From Actinomycetes bacterium (GTDB taxonomy: Bacteria; Actinomycetota; Coriobacteriia; Anaerosomatales; Anaerosomataceae): DNA of 64,000 nucleotides. Each line of letters opens with the position of its first letter. Position 1 is the first letter of the stretch. Where the stretch lies: the NCBI GenBank assembly GCA_022839745.1, contig JALHJB010000003.1:62001-126000 (forward strand), given 5' to 3'. Below, one piece after another: positions 51,963 through 61,311 of the stretch. The notes beneath the pieces are model-generated. The model was not told the DNA's origin. It was given only the letters and a program-made list of their open reading frames with translations, and did no database searches. The translations under genes and the position numbers were made by a program.

Positions 51963-53429
51963 TCACCCCTCGATCGAGAGCAGCACCAACAGCTCCCGCA
52001 GCGACCAGTAGACGCGGCGCTGTGCGGCCGGATCGGTGACCCAGTCGTCACGCTCCACCGCGCCGCCTGTGACCACGCCGTCCACCTTCGGCAGCAGATC
52101 GCTCTCGATCTTGTCGGCGGCGCCTTCAGTGGCACCGTTCTCAACCTGGCGCGCGAGCACGTCGAGCTTGTTCGCATACGCCGTGCCCATGTTCTTGCCG
52201 CGGAGGTCCTCACGCTCGAGCGAGAGCACGAACTCCCGCAGGTCGGCGGCCTTCTCGAGCACGGTCGGCGTAGGGTCGATCGCACCGTAGATCACGATCT
52301 TGCCGTCGCGCACGTACTCCCAGCCAGCCTCAAGCGTGTCGATGTCGGTCGTTCCCTCCGGAAGCGGCTCGACCTTGATCACGGTCACGCACTTGGACGA
52401 GAAGCCCGCGTTGTGGTCGGTGTAGAGCTCCGGCCCGTCGAACGGCCAGATCACGTCCTGGATCGCCGAGGTCGACGACTGGTCCGGGGCCCCGGGCGTG
52501 TGCTGCGGCGGCACCACGCGGAACGGGCCTTCGCCATCGAGCTTGCCGGCGGCGTTGAGCGAACCCGGCACCAGATACTGCCCCTCGTACTGGTACGCCA
52601 GCAGCAGCTTCGCGCCGCCCTCCACCACGATCGGGTCGCCGTTCTCGCGCCCGGCAACCGAAGCCGCGCTGTAGTCACACCAACCGTACAAAGGGTTCGT
52701 GGCTCGGTCGGCCTCTGCGTCCCAGTAGAAGGTCGACTGCGGGTAGGTTCCACGCACGTGGTAGTAGCCTGTGGCGGGATCGAGTGGGTGCGTATTGGCG
52801 AACCCGTCGGCCGCAATAGCCCGGATCCCCGTCGCCCATGGCAGCATGCCAGCGTCGGCCAACACGTCTTCCATCGGCGCACCCGTGTACTCGCAGTAGT
52901 AGTCGCCCGACTTGTGCGTATTCATAAGCTGGAACTGCGTATGCGACGGCATCGCCTCGATCTCGGCGAGCGTGTAGACACGATACGGCGCTTCGACCTT
53001 CGTGGGGTCGTCATCGGCATCACCCGGATACCGGATAGCGGCGATCTCGTCGACGTTGGTGTAGCCGTCGCCGTCGGAGTCGAGCTCGTCGATCGCGGTC
53101 ACGGCCGCCGGATCGCTACCGGCCTCGTGGTAGTCCAGACCGTACGGGTTGAGCGTCGTCATGATGTCGCCATGTGCGTCGTACCCATACGAATAGTGAC
53201 ACCACTCGCACGCGCCAAGCGTGGCCTTCCCCACGCTCCCGCCCCGATGACACAAGGTGCAGGAGTCGAGCTTGGTGCCGGCGGCCTCCGGATACACCTG
53301 CAGGAAGTAGTCGGAGTCCATCTCCCCCATGTGGTGGTAGGCCGCGTTGGCCTGTGGCGTGGCGGTAGCAGCCAGAACCCCCAGGACCGCTAGCACGAGC
53401 ATGCCGAACACAACCGATCGTCGTTGCAT
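51963..53429 (-). CDS. GEGP-type diheme cytochrome with molybdopterin-oxidoreductase-like region
   Basis: 488 aa, ATG 53429 with GAAAGGGG. Signal peptide residues 1-29. Heme-binding CxxCH at 57-61 (CTLCH) and 74-78 (CEWCH), an EF-hand-like loop (DSDGDGYTNVDE), a middle part with PMEDVLADAGMLPWATGIRAIAADGF as in molybdopterin-binding domains of the sulphite oxidase type, and the DGEGPFRVVPP motif for which the diheme family is named. Probably an extracytoplasmic electron carrier or oxidoreductase. Its 420-nt leader is structured (see 53547-53886). It may respire with the neighbouring AOR or ornithine genes, but this is only context. Confidence 0.88.
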   Translation of the reverse strand: MQRRSVVFGMLVLAVLGVLAATATPQANAAYHHMGEMDSDYFLQVYPEAAGTKLDSCTLCHRGGSVGKATLGACEWCHYSYGYDAHGDIMTTLNPYGLDYHEAGSDPAAVTAIDELDSDGDGYTNVDEIAAIRYPGDADDDPTKVEAPYRVYTLAEIEAMPSHTQFQLMNTHKSGDYYCEYTGAPMEDVLADAGMLPWATGIRAIAADGFANTHPLDPATGYYHVRGTYPQSTFYWDAEADRATNPLYGWCDYSAASVAGRENGDPIVVEGGAKLLLAYQYEGQYLVPGSLNAAGKLDGEGPFRVVPPQHTPGAPDQSSTSAIQDVIWPFDGPELYTDHNAGFSSKCVTVIKVEPLPEGTTDIDTLEAGWEYVRDGKIVIYGAIDPTPTVLEKAADLREFVLSLEREDLRGKNMGTAYANKLDVLARQVENGATEGAADKIESDLLPKVDGVVTGGAVERDDWVTDPAAQRRVYWSLRELLVLLSIEG

Positions 53430-53546
53430 GGTGCTGCCCCTTTCCCCTCGACCGACCAGGGTCGGCCTCGCTGCCTCCTCTACGGAGGGTCCCCTGATGA
53501 GCGCCGCACGCACGGGTGGAGGGCGGTTGCACAGCCGACGCGGAAA

Positions 53547-53570
53547 GGGGCCCCGACGAACCGGGGCCCC
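53547..53570 (-). terminator. Intrinsic-terminator-like hairpin inside the diheme leader
   Basis: GGGGCCCC (53547-53554), 8-nt loop, GGGGCCCC (53563-53570), then TTTCC on the minus strand. It matches the downstream terminator at 51915, but here it lies in the 5' leader, 118 nt before the start codon, with no gene upstream to terminate. This suggests regulated read-through. Confidence 0.75.
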
Positions 53571-53639
53571 TTCGGCGCGGCGGCGTGGACCCGGCCGTCC
53601 TGCCACCGCAGGGAGCGGGGTGGCGCGATCCGTGTGGGC

Positions 53640-53850
53640 GGATCGAGACCACCACATCTCCCGGGCGATGCCGATGATCCCGGTTGGGGAAAGCAGAAGC
53701 CTTCCCCGCGGCGGGAAAGGCAGACCAGAGCGCCGTAGCGCCCTCCGGATCTCCTTTCCAGGCGGGAGGCCAGCCGGTTTCCCTGCTGACCCTATCGGCC
53801 CTGCGACCGTTGGACTGGTAAGGGCCCGGTAGGTCGCAACGCTCGGAGAC
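53640..53850 (-). ncRNA. Structured leader RNA, candidate riboswitch (Moco-like motifs)
   Basis: Minus-strand leader of the diheme gene. It pairs GCGACC with GGTCGC, then carries GGGAAACCGG (about 53774-53783), GGCCTCCC, CCTGGAAAGG (53753-53762), a GCGCTACGGCGC hairpin and a GCCTTTCCC/GGGGAAGGC stem. The blocks resemble what I recall of the molybdenum/tungsten cofactor (Moco) RNA motif, and a molybdopterin-like protein lies downstream. Cobalamin and GEMM consensus patterns were considered and fit less well. Class is not proven. Confidence 0.45.
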
Positions 53851-53857
53851 GATATCT

Positions 53858-53886
53858 ACATTAGAGACTTCCTTAGTGTGGGTCAA
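53858..53886 (-). promoter_or_regulatory. Promoter of the diheme gene
   Basis: Minus strand TTGACC (53881-53886), 17-nt spacer, TAATGT (53858-53863). Expected start near 53851, giving a 420-nt leader. Confidence 0.85.
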
Positions 53887-54110
53887 GACCGGAAACCGCT
53901 CATCGGACAGGCGGTCAGGATGTGACAGCCGACGGACCGGCTGGGTATCTCGTGAGTAGCGGCGCTCGACCCCGGCCGGCCGGCGCGTCTCCTGTTGCTC
54001 CGCGCCGCCGCGCGGGCCCTCCGCCGCTGCTTTCGAAACGCTGCTCACACCCTCGCATCAACATGCGCGGACTGCGGGAACGAATGTAGCCTATGCGGAA
54101 AGGAGTCGCT

Positions 54111-55970
54111 GTGAACGGCAACTGGGGTGTGGCTTTGATGGTGGACCTGGGCACGGGTGAGGTGACCCGCCGACAGATCCCCGGCGAGTGGTTCGCCGAC
54201 TACATCGGCGGTGAAGGTGTGGCGATGCGTCTGTTCGCGGAGCTCGTGGACTTCGACGGGCTGCCACTTGAGGCTTCGCAGCCGCTGATCGCGGCCGTCG
54301 GTCCGCTCACCGGCACGGCAGCGCCGTCCTCGGGTCGCACGTGCTTCGTGTTCCGCTCCCCCGCCTCCGGCGCGATCGGCGCCTCCAACGTTGGCGGTCA
54401 CCTGTCGCCGGCGATCAAGAAGGCCGGGTACGATCTGATCGTCTTCACGGGCGAGGCAGACAACCCCGTATACGTGGTGATCGATGACGACACAGTGGAG
54501 ATCCGCGACGCGATGGATCTCTGGGGAATGGGCGTCCATGACACCGAGGCCGCCATCCGCACGGCGCTCGACGGAAAGGGCTGGCAGCTCGCCACGATCG
54601 GCCCCGCGGGCGAGAACGGCGTGCTGTATGCGGCGATCATGACCGACGGCGAACGCGCGGCCGGCCGCGGGGGCGGCGGCGCGGCGATGGGCGCCAAGGG
54701 CCTCAAGGCGTTCGCGGTGCGCGGCACCAAGCCGCTGCCCATAGCCGACCCCGACGCGCTCAAGGCCGCGGCGCGGCAGGCGCGCGAGGAGTTCCTGGCG
54801 GAAGCGTTCGTGAAAGACGAGCTCAAGCCCTATGGCACGCCGAGCTTCTACGACTCGATCAACGCCCTCGGCGTGCTTCCCACGCAGAACTGGCGCCGCA
54901 CCACCTTCGACGAGTCGATCGACACGCTCGGCATGAAGGCGTACCACGAGGGCCTGGACGTGAAGCCGTATGCCTGCTCGGGCTGCCCGGTGGCATGTGG
55001 GCGTGTGACCACGATCAAGAGCGGGCCGTATGCGGGTGAGACCGGCGGCGGACCTGAGTACGAGACGCTCGGCGCGTTCGGCTCCAAGTGCCTGGTAAAC
55101 GATATCAACGCCGTGGCCCATGCCGGGCACCTCTGCAACGACCTCGGCCTTGACACGATCGCGACGGGACAGACGATCGCGGTGGCGATGGAGTGGTACG
55201 AGAAAGGCCTCCTCACACCCGAATCGACCGGCGGGCTCGACCTCACGTGGGGCAATGGCGAGGTGTTCCCCGAGCTGCTCGAGAAGATAGCCCATCGGGC
55301 CGAGGGTATCGGCAACCTGCTCGCCGATGGGACGAAGCGTGCCGCTCTGGCACTCGGCGGAGATGCTGGCGACTACACCTTCGAAGTGAAGGGCGTGGAG
55401 CTCGCCAGCTGCGGCGTACGGGCGAGCAAGGGCGAAGGCGTGAGCCACGCGGTCTCGCCGCGCGGCGCCGACCACCTGAGGCCGTATGCAACCACGATCG
55501 ACGCGTTCGGCTACCGGAGCGAGGAGCTCGGCATCACGCGTGACGTGGACTATCTCGCCGACGCTCCGCAGGAGTGGGTCAAGCCGCTCATGGAGTTCTC
55601 GATGGCTACCAACCTGATGGGCGTATGCCTGTTCTCGGTGATCACGCTCGCGGTGCAGCCCTCCACCTGGGCCTCGGTGCTCTCGGCCGCCACCGGCGAG
55701 ACCTGGACCAAGGAGGACATGCTCAAGGCTGCCGAGCGCGTGATCAACCTCGAGCGGCTCGTGAACGCGCGCTTCGGGTTCGATCGAGCCGACGACACGC
55801 TGCCGAAGCGGATCACGAGCGAGCCGGCGCCCGACGGCCGCGGCGCGGGCCAGGTGGCCAACGTGGCGGCGGCCCTCGACAGCTTCTACGAGTCGATGGG
55901 GTGGGACCTGGCAAGCGGCCTGCCCACCGCGGAGACCGTGGAGAAGCTGGGGTTGGCGGGAGTGGTGTGA
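54111..55970 (+). CDS. Aldehyde:ferredoxin oxidoreductase (tungsten/molybdenum)
   Basis: 619 aa from GTG 54111, which has AAAGGAG five bases upstream; the ATG at 54093 is not preceded by an SD. N-domain YIGGEGVAMRLFAELVD and SGRTCFVFRSPASGAIGASNVGGHLSPAIKKAGYD (AOR pterin-binding), [4Fe-4S] cysteines in CSGCPVACG near residue 287 and a fourth Cys in NLMGVC near 505. AORs oxidise aldehydes to acids with ferredoxin. Next to the ornithine pathway it may handle aldehydes from amino acid breakdown. Confidence 0.93.
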   Translation: MNGNWGVALMVDLGTGEVTRRQIPGEWFADYIGGEGVAMRLFAELVDFDGLPLEASQPLIAAVGPLTGTAAPSSGRTCFVFRSPASGAIGASNVGGHLSPAIKKAGYDLIVFTGEADNPVYVVIDDDTVEIRDAMDLWGMGVHDTEAAIRTALDGKGWQLATIGPAGENGVLYAAIMTDGERAAGRGGGGAAMGAKGLKAFAVRGTKPLPIADPDALKAAARQAREEFLAEAFVKDELKPYGTPSFYDSINALGVLPTQNWRRTTFDESIDTLGMKAYHEGLDVKPYACSGCPVACGRVTTIKSGPYAGETGGGPEYETLGAFGSKCLVNDINAVAHAGHLCNDLGLDTIATGQTIAVAMEWYEKGLLTPESTGGLDLTWGNGEVFPELLEKIAHRAEGIGNLLADGTKRAALALGGDAGDYTFEVKGVELASCGVRASKGEGVSHAVSPRGADHLRPYATTIDAFGYRSEELGITRDVDYLADAPQEWVKPLMEFSMATNLMGVCLFSVITLAVQPSTWASVLSAATGETWTKEDMLKAAERVINLERLVNARFGFDRADDTLPKRITSEPAPDGRGAGQVANVAAALDSFYESMGWDLASGLPTAETVEKLGLAGVV

Positions 55971-55980
55971 CGGGCTCCCG

Positions 55981-57327
55981 TTACACGCCGAGGCTCGCGC
56001 GCATGAGCGCGACCACGGCATCGGCGGGAAAACGCGTGGAGAGCGCGCCACACGCGGCAAGCACGTAGTCGCGATCGAGCGCGACCCGGGCATCGGCGGG
56101 CGGCAACAGCCGCTCGCCGCCCGCGGTCGACGCGCGCACGCTCGCGAGCATCTCCTCGCCGCCGGGAAGACGCGTGAGCGCGCCGCCGGTGCCTACCAGC
56201 AGCCGGCACGCGGTGAGGTCCCGCCCACGCGCGACCGTCTGCCGGCCCTTGGGCGTGTAGAGGTGCGCAAGCTGGCCCGCGTGGCGCTCAACGCCCACGC
56301 GGGCGGCCGTGCCTGCGAGCAGCACGGCGGCGGCGGTCTCCCCGGCTGTTGACGGCACAGCCGGCGGTAGCGGGTCGGGCCGCTCGGCCTCGGGGATCAG
56401 CTCGGCCACATGCGCGGCGCTCACGTACGTGCCGAGGTCGCCCTCCACGGTGCGCTTCGCGTGTGGTTGCGGGTCGGTCGCGATAGCCGCCATCTCGGGG
56501 CTGCCGTCGGTCACGGAGTGCACGTCGGTCGTGGCGCCGCCCACGTCGATCACCACCAGGTCACCGAGCGCGTCGGCCAGCAGCTCGGCGGCGATCAGCA
56601 CCGCGCCGGGAGTGGGCAGTATGCCGCCGTTCACGAACTCGGCGATACGCTCCATCCCGGGTGCGTGGATGATGTGCTCCTCGAACGCGTCGTGGATCAC
56701 ATGACGCGCAGGAACGATGTCGAGTTCGTCGACCGCGGGATACACGTTGCTGGTCACGCGGACCCCGAAGCCCTCCGCCTCGAGTATCGCGCGCGCCTCG
56801 CCAGAGACCGCCGAGTTGCCCGCGTACACCACGATCGGCCGCACCTTCAGCCTCGCGAGTTGCGCCGCGTTGAAGAGCACGACCTCCGTGTCGCCGCCCT
56901 CCACGCCCCCGGCCAGCAGGATCAGTCCGGGCATCGCACGCTCGATCGCCTCGAGTTCGCTCTCCCGCAACCGCCCCGAGGTGGTGAGCTCGACCACCCC
57001 GCCCGCACCGAGTGCCGCTTCGCGCGCAGCCATCGCGGTCATCTTCTGCGTGAGGCCGTGCACGGTCATTCGCAGACCCCCGGCCGCCGAGGACGTTGCG
57101 AGCGTGACCGCCGGGTCGAGCGGCCCCACCGCCGCCTCGAGCGACGCCTGTGCCGCCTCCATCCCGATGCCCACGTCCCCCGCGGCCACGCTCGTGGGAG
57201 CGAAGCCCTGTCCGAGCAGCTGTGGCGGCGCGGACGAGCCCTCGGCGATCCCATCGAACGCCGAGACGACGGTTGTCGTGGAGCCGATCTCGGCAACCAG
57301 CGCATCTACCGGGCGTGCGGTGCTCAT
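55981..57327 (-). CDS. MutL/GlmL-type reactivating protein
   Basis: 448 aa, ATG 57327. Actin-like ATPase start VAEIGSTTTVVSAF, SSAAGGLRMTVHGLTQKMTA, LLAGGVEGGDTEVVL, VVYAGNSAVSGEARAIL and VIDVGGATTDVHSV. GlmL/MutL proteins accompany B12-dependent mutases, and a homologue sits beside ornithine aminomutase in clostridia, probably exchanging inactive cofactor. The TPR gene separates it from oraE on the same strand. Convergent with the AOR gene, 10 nt apart. Confidence 0.9.
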   Translation of the reverse strand: MSTARPVDALVAEIGSTTTVVSAFDGIAEGSSAPPQLLGQGFAPTSVAAGDVGIGMEAAQASLEAAVGPLDPAVTLATSSAAGGLRMTVHGLTQKMTAMAAREAALGAGGVVELTTSGRLRESELEAIERAMPGLILLAGGVEGGDTEVVLFNAAQLARLKVRPIVVYAGNSAVSGEARAILEAEGFGVRVTSNVYPAVDELDIVPARHVIHDAFEEHIIHAPGMERIAEFVNGGILPTPGAVLIAAELLADALGDLVVIDVGGATTDVHSVTDGSPEMAAIATDPQPHAKRTVEGDLGTYVSAAHVAELIPEAERPDPLPPAVPSTAGETAAAVLLAGTAARVGVERHAGQLAHLYTPKGRQTVARGRDLTACRLLVGTGGALTRLPGGEEMLASVRASTAGGERLLPPADARVALDRDYVLAACGALSTRFPADAVVALMRASLGV

Positions 57328-57402
57328 CGGTCATCCTCCCTACCGGGCAGCCAGCACAACGCCGCTGCGATCGGCGAGGTCGATCCGGCGGGCGCGCGGG
57401 TG

Positions 57403-58893
57403 TTACTCCTCGACCACGCCGCCATCAACAGGCGCTTCGAACCCGATGTCCTCCGGCGCACCGAGGAGGTCCGTGTACACCCCGCCGCACCGTTCCTCGA
57501 TCTCAGCGGCCACGGCCTCCGCGGCACGTCGCCCCTGCTCCCCGTGACCCGCCTCGCGGGCTTGCGCGATGGCCTCGGTCAACCGGGCCCTCACGTCTTC
57601 GACCGTGGCGCCGTTCCGCGCCATCACGTAGGCCGCCCGGACCCGCGCGCCGGTGACACCCTGCTGGTCGCCGTCCAGGAGGGAGAGCGTCTCAGCCGTG
57701 GTCAGTTCGGTGACCGCATCGGTCATGTCCCCGGTGTCCGCGAGCATCTGCGCATGCAGTGCGCGTGCCCGCGACTCGATCATCGGGTTCGGTGTTGCCG
57801 CCACCGCGTCGAGCGCCTCCTGCGCGTGCTTGCGCGCCTGAGTGTCAAGGTGGCGCTCCCAGCACCACTGAGCGTGCGCGAGATAGACGGCGGACAGACG
57901 ATCGAGCACCCCCGCTGTGCGGAACGCCACAGCGGCCTCCGTGAACTGGAAGTCGGGCGCAAAGTTCGACTGCTGCCCGCTCACCGCGACCGCCTGCTCG
58001 AGCAGACACTCACCGAGGGCAGCCTGGTCGTCGATCTCACGCAGGAGCGGTTCGGCCTCGCGCCACACCTCAAGCGCCTGGTCGACGAGCCCGAGCGTCT
58101 GCATGGCCCGCCCCTGCCGCACCAGTGCCCCAGCAAGACGCTGGTGATCCTCCAGATGGCGGAACGCCCGCGCGGCCTCGCCAAAGCAGTCAGCGGCCTT
58201 CGCATGGTCCCCCGCTCGCGTGTACGCGTAGCCGAGCGTCATCGTGACGGCGCCCACGAGATCCGCATCCTCCGCCTCGGAGGCGATGTCGAATGCCTTC
58301 CAGTACAGCTCGAGCGCCTCTTCGCCCTCACCGGCCCGCTCGCGCATGGCCCCCTGGGCTATGTGCACGCGCACGAGCACCTGATCAAGGTCGGCATCAA
58401 CGGCGACGCGCTCCGCCTCGTCAAGCTGCTCCGAGGCCTCATCTGCCCGGCCCAGGCCCTCGAGCGCGACGCTCCAATTGAGTCGGGAGTCGATCTCCTC
58501 CTCCGCATCGCCCTCAAGCAGCGGGATGTACTCCTCATAGACAGCGGCAGCCTCTTCATAGCGCCGCTCTGCGGTGTACGCGATGCCGAGGTTGCCGAGC
58601 GCGATCACGAGCCTGCGCGCGTCGTCTGCCTCGCGCGCGAGATCGGCACCTTCAACGTACGCGTCGATCGACAGCGCGGTGTCGCCGCTCAGTGCGAGCG
58701 CCCAGCCGCGGTTGATGGCCGCACCGGCAGCAAGCGCCGTGAGACCCGCGCTGGTAGCCAGCCTGCCCGCCTCTTCGAAGGAGCTCATTCCCACGGCGTG
58801 CTCACCCGCGCGTACCTGGGTGATGCCGCGCTGCAACATCTCCTGGACGTGGACGGCGGTGTCTCCGGCGGCGTGCTCCGGCGTGGTGCTCAT
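57403..58893 (-). CDS. Tetratricopeptide-repeat protein
   Basis: 496 aa from ATG 58893 (GGAGG upstream). About ten TPR units of roughly 40 residues in a row, such as AGEHAVGMSSFEEAGRLATSAGLTALAAGAAINRGWALALSGDTALSIDAYVEGADLAREADDARRLVIALGNLGIAYTAERRYEEAAAVYEE. No signal peptide or membrane segment, no other domain. Probably a scaffold. Being between oraE and the MutL-type gene in one minus-strand run, it may be co-transcribed and interact with the aminomutase. Confidence 0.9.
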   Translation of the reverse strand: MSTTPEHAAGDTAVHVQEMLQRGITQVRAGEHAVGMSSFEEAGRLATSAGLTALAAGAAINRGWALALSGDTALSIDAYVEGADLAREADDARRLVIALGNLGIAYTAERRYEEAAAVYEEYIPLLEGDAEEEIDSRLNWSVALEGLGRADEASEQLDEAERVAVDADLDQVLVRVHIAQGAMRERAGEGEEALELYWKAFDIASEAEDADLVGAVTMTLGYAYTRAGDHAKAADCFGEAARAFRHLEDHQRLAGALVRQGRAMQTLGLVDQALEVWREAEPLLREIDDQAALGECLLEQAVAVSGQQSNFAPDFQFTEAAVAFRTAGVLDRLSAVYLAHAQWCWERHLDTQARKHAQEALDAVAATPNPMIESRARALHAQMLADTGDMTDAVTELTTAETLSLLDGDQQGVTGARVRAAYVMARNGATVEDVRARLTEAIAQAREAGHGEQGRRAAEAVAAEIEERCGGVYTDLLGAPEDIGFEAPVDGGVVEE

Positions 58894-58989
58894 GTATGCC
58901 TCCATGTGTTCGGTACTGTGTGTGGATATGGATGAGCAGGGGCGCGCTTCACGCGCGACCGCGCTGTGCGTATGGTAGCAGTCCGAGGA

Positions 58990-61311
58990 CTACAAGCCCC
59001 GTGTCTGCATCTCCCTCACCACGAAGCTCGCCACGTCGATACCCTTGGTCCTTCGCCCGAAGCCGGCGTCCATACCGCTCTCGCGGGCGATCTCGTCGGT
59101 CACCTGCGTGCCACCGCTGATGAGCAACAGCTTCTCACGCACGCCCTTCTCCTCGGCCAGGTCGGCGAGCTTGCCCATCATCTCGCGGTGCACGTCGGCG
59201 TGCGTGATGATCGTGGAGATGAGCACCACGCTCGCGGCGTGCTCGATGGCGGCGTCCAGCACCTTCTCGATCGGCACGCTCGTGCCGAGGTAGGTCACAC
59301 CAAAGCCCCACTTCTCGAGCCCGCCGTGTTTGATGTCGATGATCTCACGCATGCCCACCGAGTGCTCGTCGTTGCCCACGGTGGCGGCCACACACTTGAG
59401 GCCCCGCTCGTGCACGAAGTCGCGGATCTCCTCATCGGTGAGCACGTCGGGCGGCTCGGGGATCACGAGCGTTGCCGGATCGATCGCCACATCGAGGCGG
59501 CCCTTGAGCTCGATGAGCGTGCCCTCGGCGGGATGCATCACCCGCTTGTGGATGACCTCGCAGTCGGTGAGGTTCATCGCTCGGCCAAGCTCGAGCGCCG
59601 CGGCTTCGGCCACCGCCTCGGCGGCCGGCAGGAACATCGTGACGGCGACGATACCGTCGCCTGCCCACTCCACCTCCGGCTTGATGAGGCCCTTCTCGCG
59701 GAGTTCGGCGGTCTGCATAAGCCGCTGCGTGGCGTTGTCGGTGGGGTCGAGCTCATCGATGAACGGCACCTTGGCGTCATCACAGAAGGTACAGCCGCCG
59801 ATCAGCGTGCACGCGGGCGATCCGGCCGGGGCGCCGTACGCCTCCAGCAGCTCAAGGTGGTTCTCGCCGAAATGGTGGCACACTGGCGCGAGGTAGTCGT
59901 CCGCGCGCGGTACGATCGAGCCTGCCGCCACACCGCCGGCGCCCTCGCGGGCGATGCCGTCATCGTGCGTCTCGGGATACTCGCCGCTGTCGACGAAGTA
60001 CGCCTTCTCAACGCCCGCGAAGTACCCCCCGTCCTCCAGCATCGCCTCGAGGAAGAGCACCGCCCGCTCCTTGAGCTCGCGCACGCGATCCCTGAGCTCG
60101 GGATTGTCGCGGTCGATCTTCACCATCTCGCGCAGACCGTCCATGCCCACCAGCGACTGCTTGGCGGTATCCACGGCGGCGATGTTGTTGTAGTGCCACG
60201 GCACGTTCCGGCCCTCGTCCGGCGTTATCGTGGACTGGATATCCGCGGAGGTCAGCCTGGAGACCATGAGGTTCATCACGTGGCTCACCGTGGCGTCACG
60301 GCCGTCGGACTCCATATACCGGGTGTTCTGCTGCGCACGCATCTTGTAGCGGCCGAACAGATCGCGGAGCGCGACCGCGTACGGCAGGTCCATGCGCATG
60401 CACGGCGCCGGCGCCGCATCCGGCGGCACTGTCGAGAGCGCGATCAGCTCCGCGGGCATGCCCACAGCCTCGGAGAATGCGCAGTTGATGGCGTGCTGCA
60501 CCAGCAGCTCAGGCATGACCTTCCAGGCCTTCACGGCCGTAGCGTTCGCGTTGTGGGCTCCGTCGATCTGCAAGATGCCGGCCGCCGCCATCACATGCTT
60601 GGCCACCGCGGCATCCACGAAGCTGCGGTACATGTTGATGTTGCGGTACAGCACGTTGTACTGCGGGTCCTGGTGCGCGCCGTTCACACCCTCCTCGGCG
60701 AACATCACGGCGATCTCAGGACCCGCCACGCCGCTCACGTAGCTGTGGAAGTTGATGGGCCGGCCGACCTCGTCCTCGATGAGGTCGAGCGCGCGGCGCG
60801 AGAGACGCACCTGCTTGCGGGTGACCGCAATGCCGCCCACGCCCTCCGGCGTACCCTCGATGAGGCCGTCCATGTGGCTTTGGCCGGCGGTGCGGATGAC
60901 CATGATGTGGTCGGCCCCATGCCATGCCGCCATGCGCATGCGCCGAACATCGTCTTCCGGGCGACCCGAGGCGATCTCGGTGGTGATCACGCAGTCGGGC
61001 TGCGGGTCGATGTTCTCGAAGTAGTGCGCCGCGGGCAGCGGGACGCCGTTGGCGAGCGGCTCGGACGCCTCGTGGTAGGTGAACTCGTACGCCGTGAGTC
61101 CCGGCACGGCCCGGCGCCAGGTCCATCCGCTGCGCCGGGGGCGATAGTGCTCAAGACCATCAAGCAGCGCCTCGACATCGAGCTTGACACAGGGATCGAT
61201 CGGCGGGTCGGCAGGCGGATGGCCGAGGCAGGGGCCGAGCGTCCGCTTGCCGGGTCCCGCACTATCGGATGGAGTCGCGGCGGACCGTGGCGCGTGCGCG
61301 TGTTCGCTCAT
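58990..61311 (-). CDS. oraE: D-ornithine 4,5-aminomutase, large subunit
   Basis: 773 aa from ATG 61311, which overlaps the oraS stop (ATGA). Conserved TIM barrel (LGPCLGHPPADPPIDPCVKLDVEALLDGLEHYRPRR ... ENIDPQPDCVITTEIASGRPEDDVRRMRMAAWHGADHIMV) and a Rossmann-like cobalamin domain with the DxHxxG motif as DEHSVG near residue 647. A lysine 11 residues after the His (IDIKHGG) fits the PLP lysine of OraE. Catalyses D-ornithine to (2R,4S)-2,4-diaminopentanoate with adenosylcobalamin and PLP. Slightly longer than clostridial versions owing to the N-terminal tail. Confidence 0.96.
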   Translation of the reverse strand: MSEHAHAPRSAATPSDSAGPGKRTLGPCLGHPPADPPIDPCVKLDVEALLDGLEHYRPRRSGWTWRRAVPGLTAYEFTYHEASEPLANGVPLPAAHYFENIDPQPDCVITTEIASGRPEDDVRRMRMAAWHGADHIMVIRTAGQSHMDGLIEGTPEGVGGIAVTRKQVRLSRRALDLIEDEVGRPINFHSYVSGVAGPEIAVMFAEEGVNGAHQDPQYNVLYRNINMYRSFVDAAVAKHVMAAAGILQIDGAHNANATAVKAWKVMPELLVQHAINCAFSEAVGMPAELIALSTVPPDAAPAPCMRMDLPYAVALRDLFGRYKMRAQQNTRYMESDGRDATVSHVMNLMVSRLTSADIQSTITPDEGRNVPWHYNNIAAVDTAKQSLVGMDGLREMVKIDRDNPELRDRVRELKERAVLFLEAMLEDGGYFAGVEKAYFVDSGEYPETHDDGIAREGAGGVAAGSIVPRADDYLAPVCHHFGENHLELLEAYGAPAGSPACTLIGGCTFCDDAKVPFIDELDPTDNATQRLMQTAELREKGLIKPEVEWAGDGIVAVTMFLPAAEAVAEAAALELGRAMNLTDCEVIHKRVMHPAEGTLIELKGRLDVAIDPATLVIPEPPDVLTDEEIRDFVHERGLKCVAATVGNDEHSVGMREIIDIKHGGLEKWGFGVTYLGTSVPIEKVLDAAIEHAASVVLISTIITHADVHREMMGKLADLAEEKGVREKLLLISGGTQVTDEIARESGMDAGFGRRTKGIDVASFVVREMQTRGL

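Noticed and set aside
53640..53850. Cobalamin riboswitch in the diheme leader
   Set aside because: One stretch (TGGTCTGCC) resembles the B12 box, but the box has mismatches and the remaining conserved blocks and their order do not fit well.
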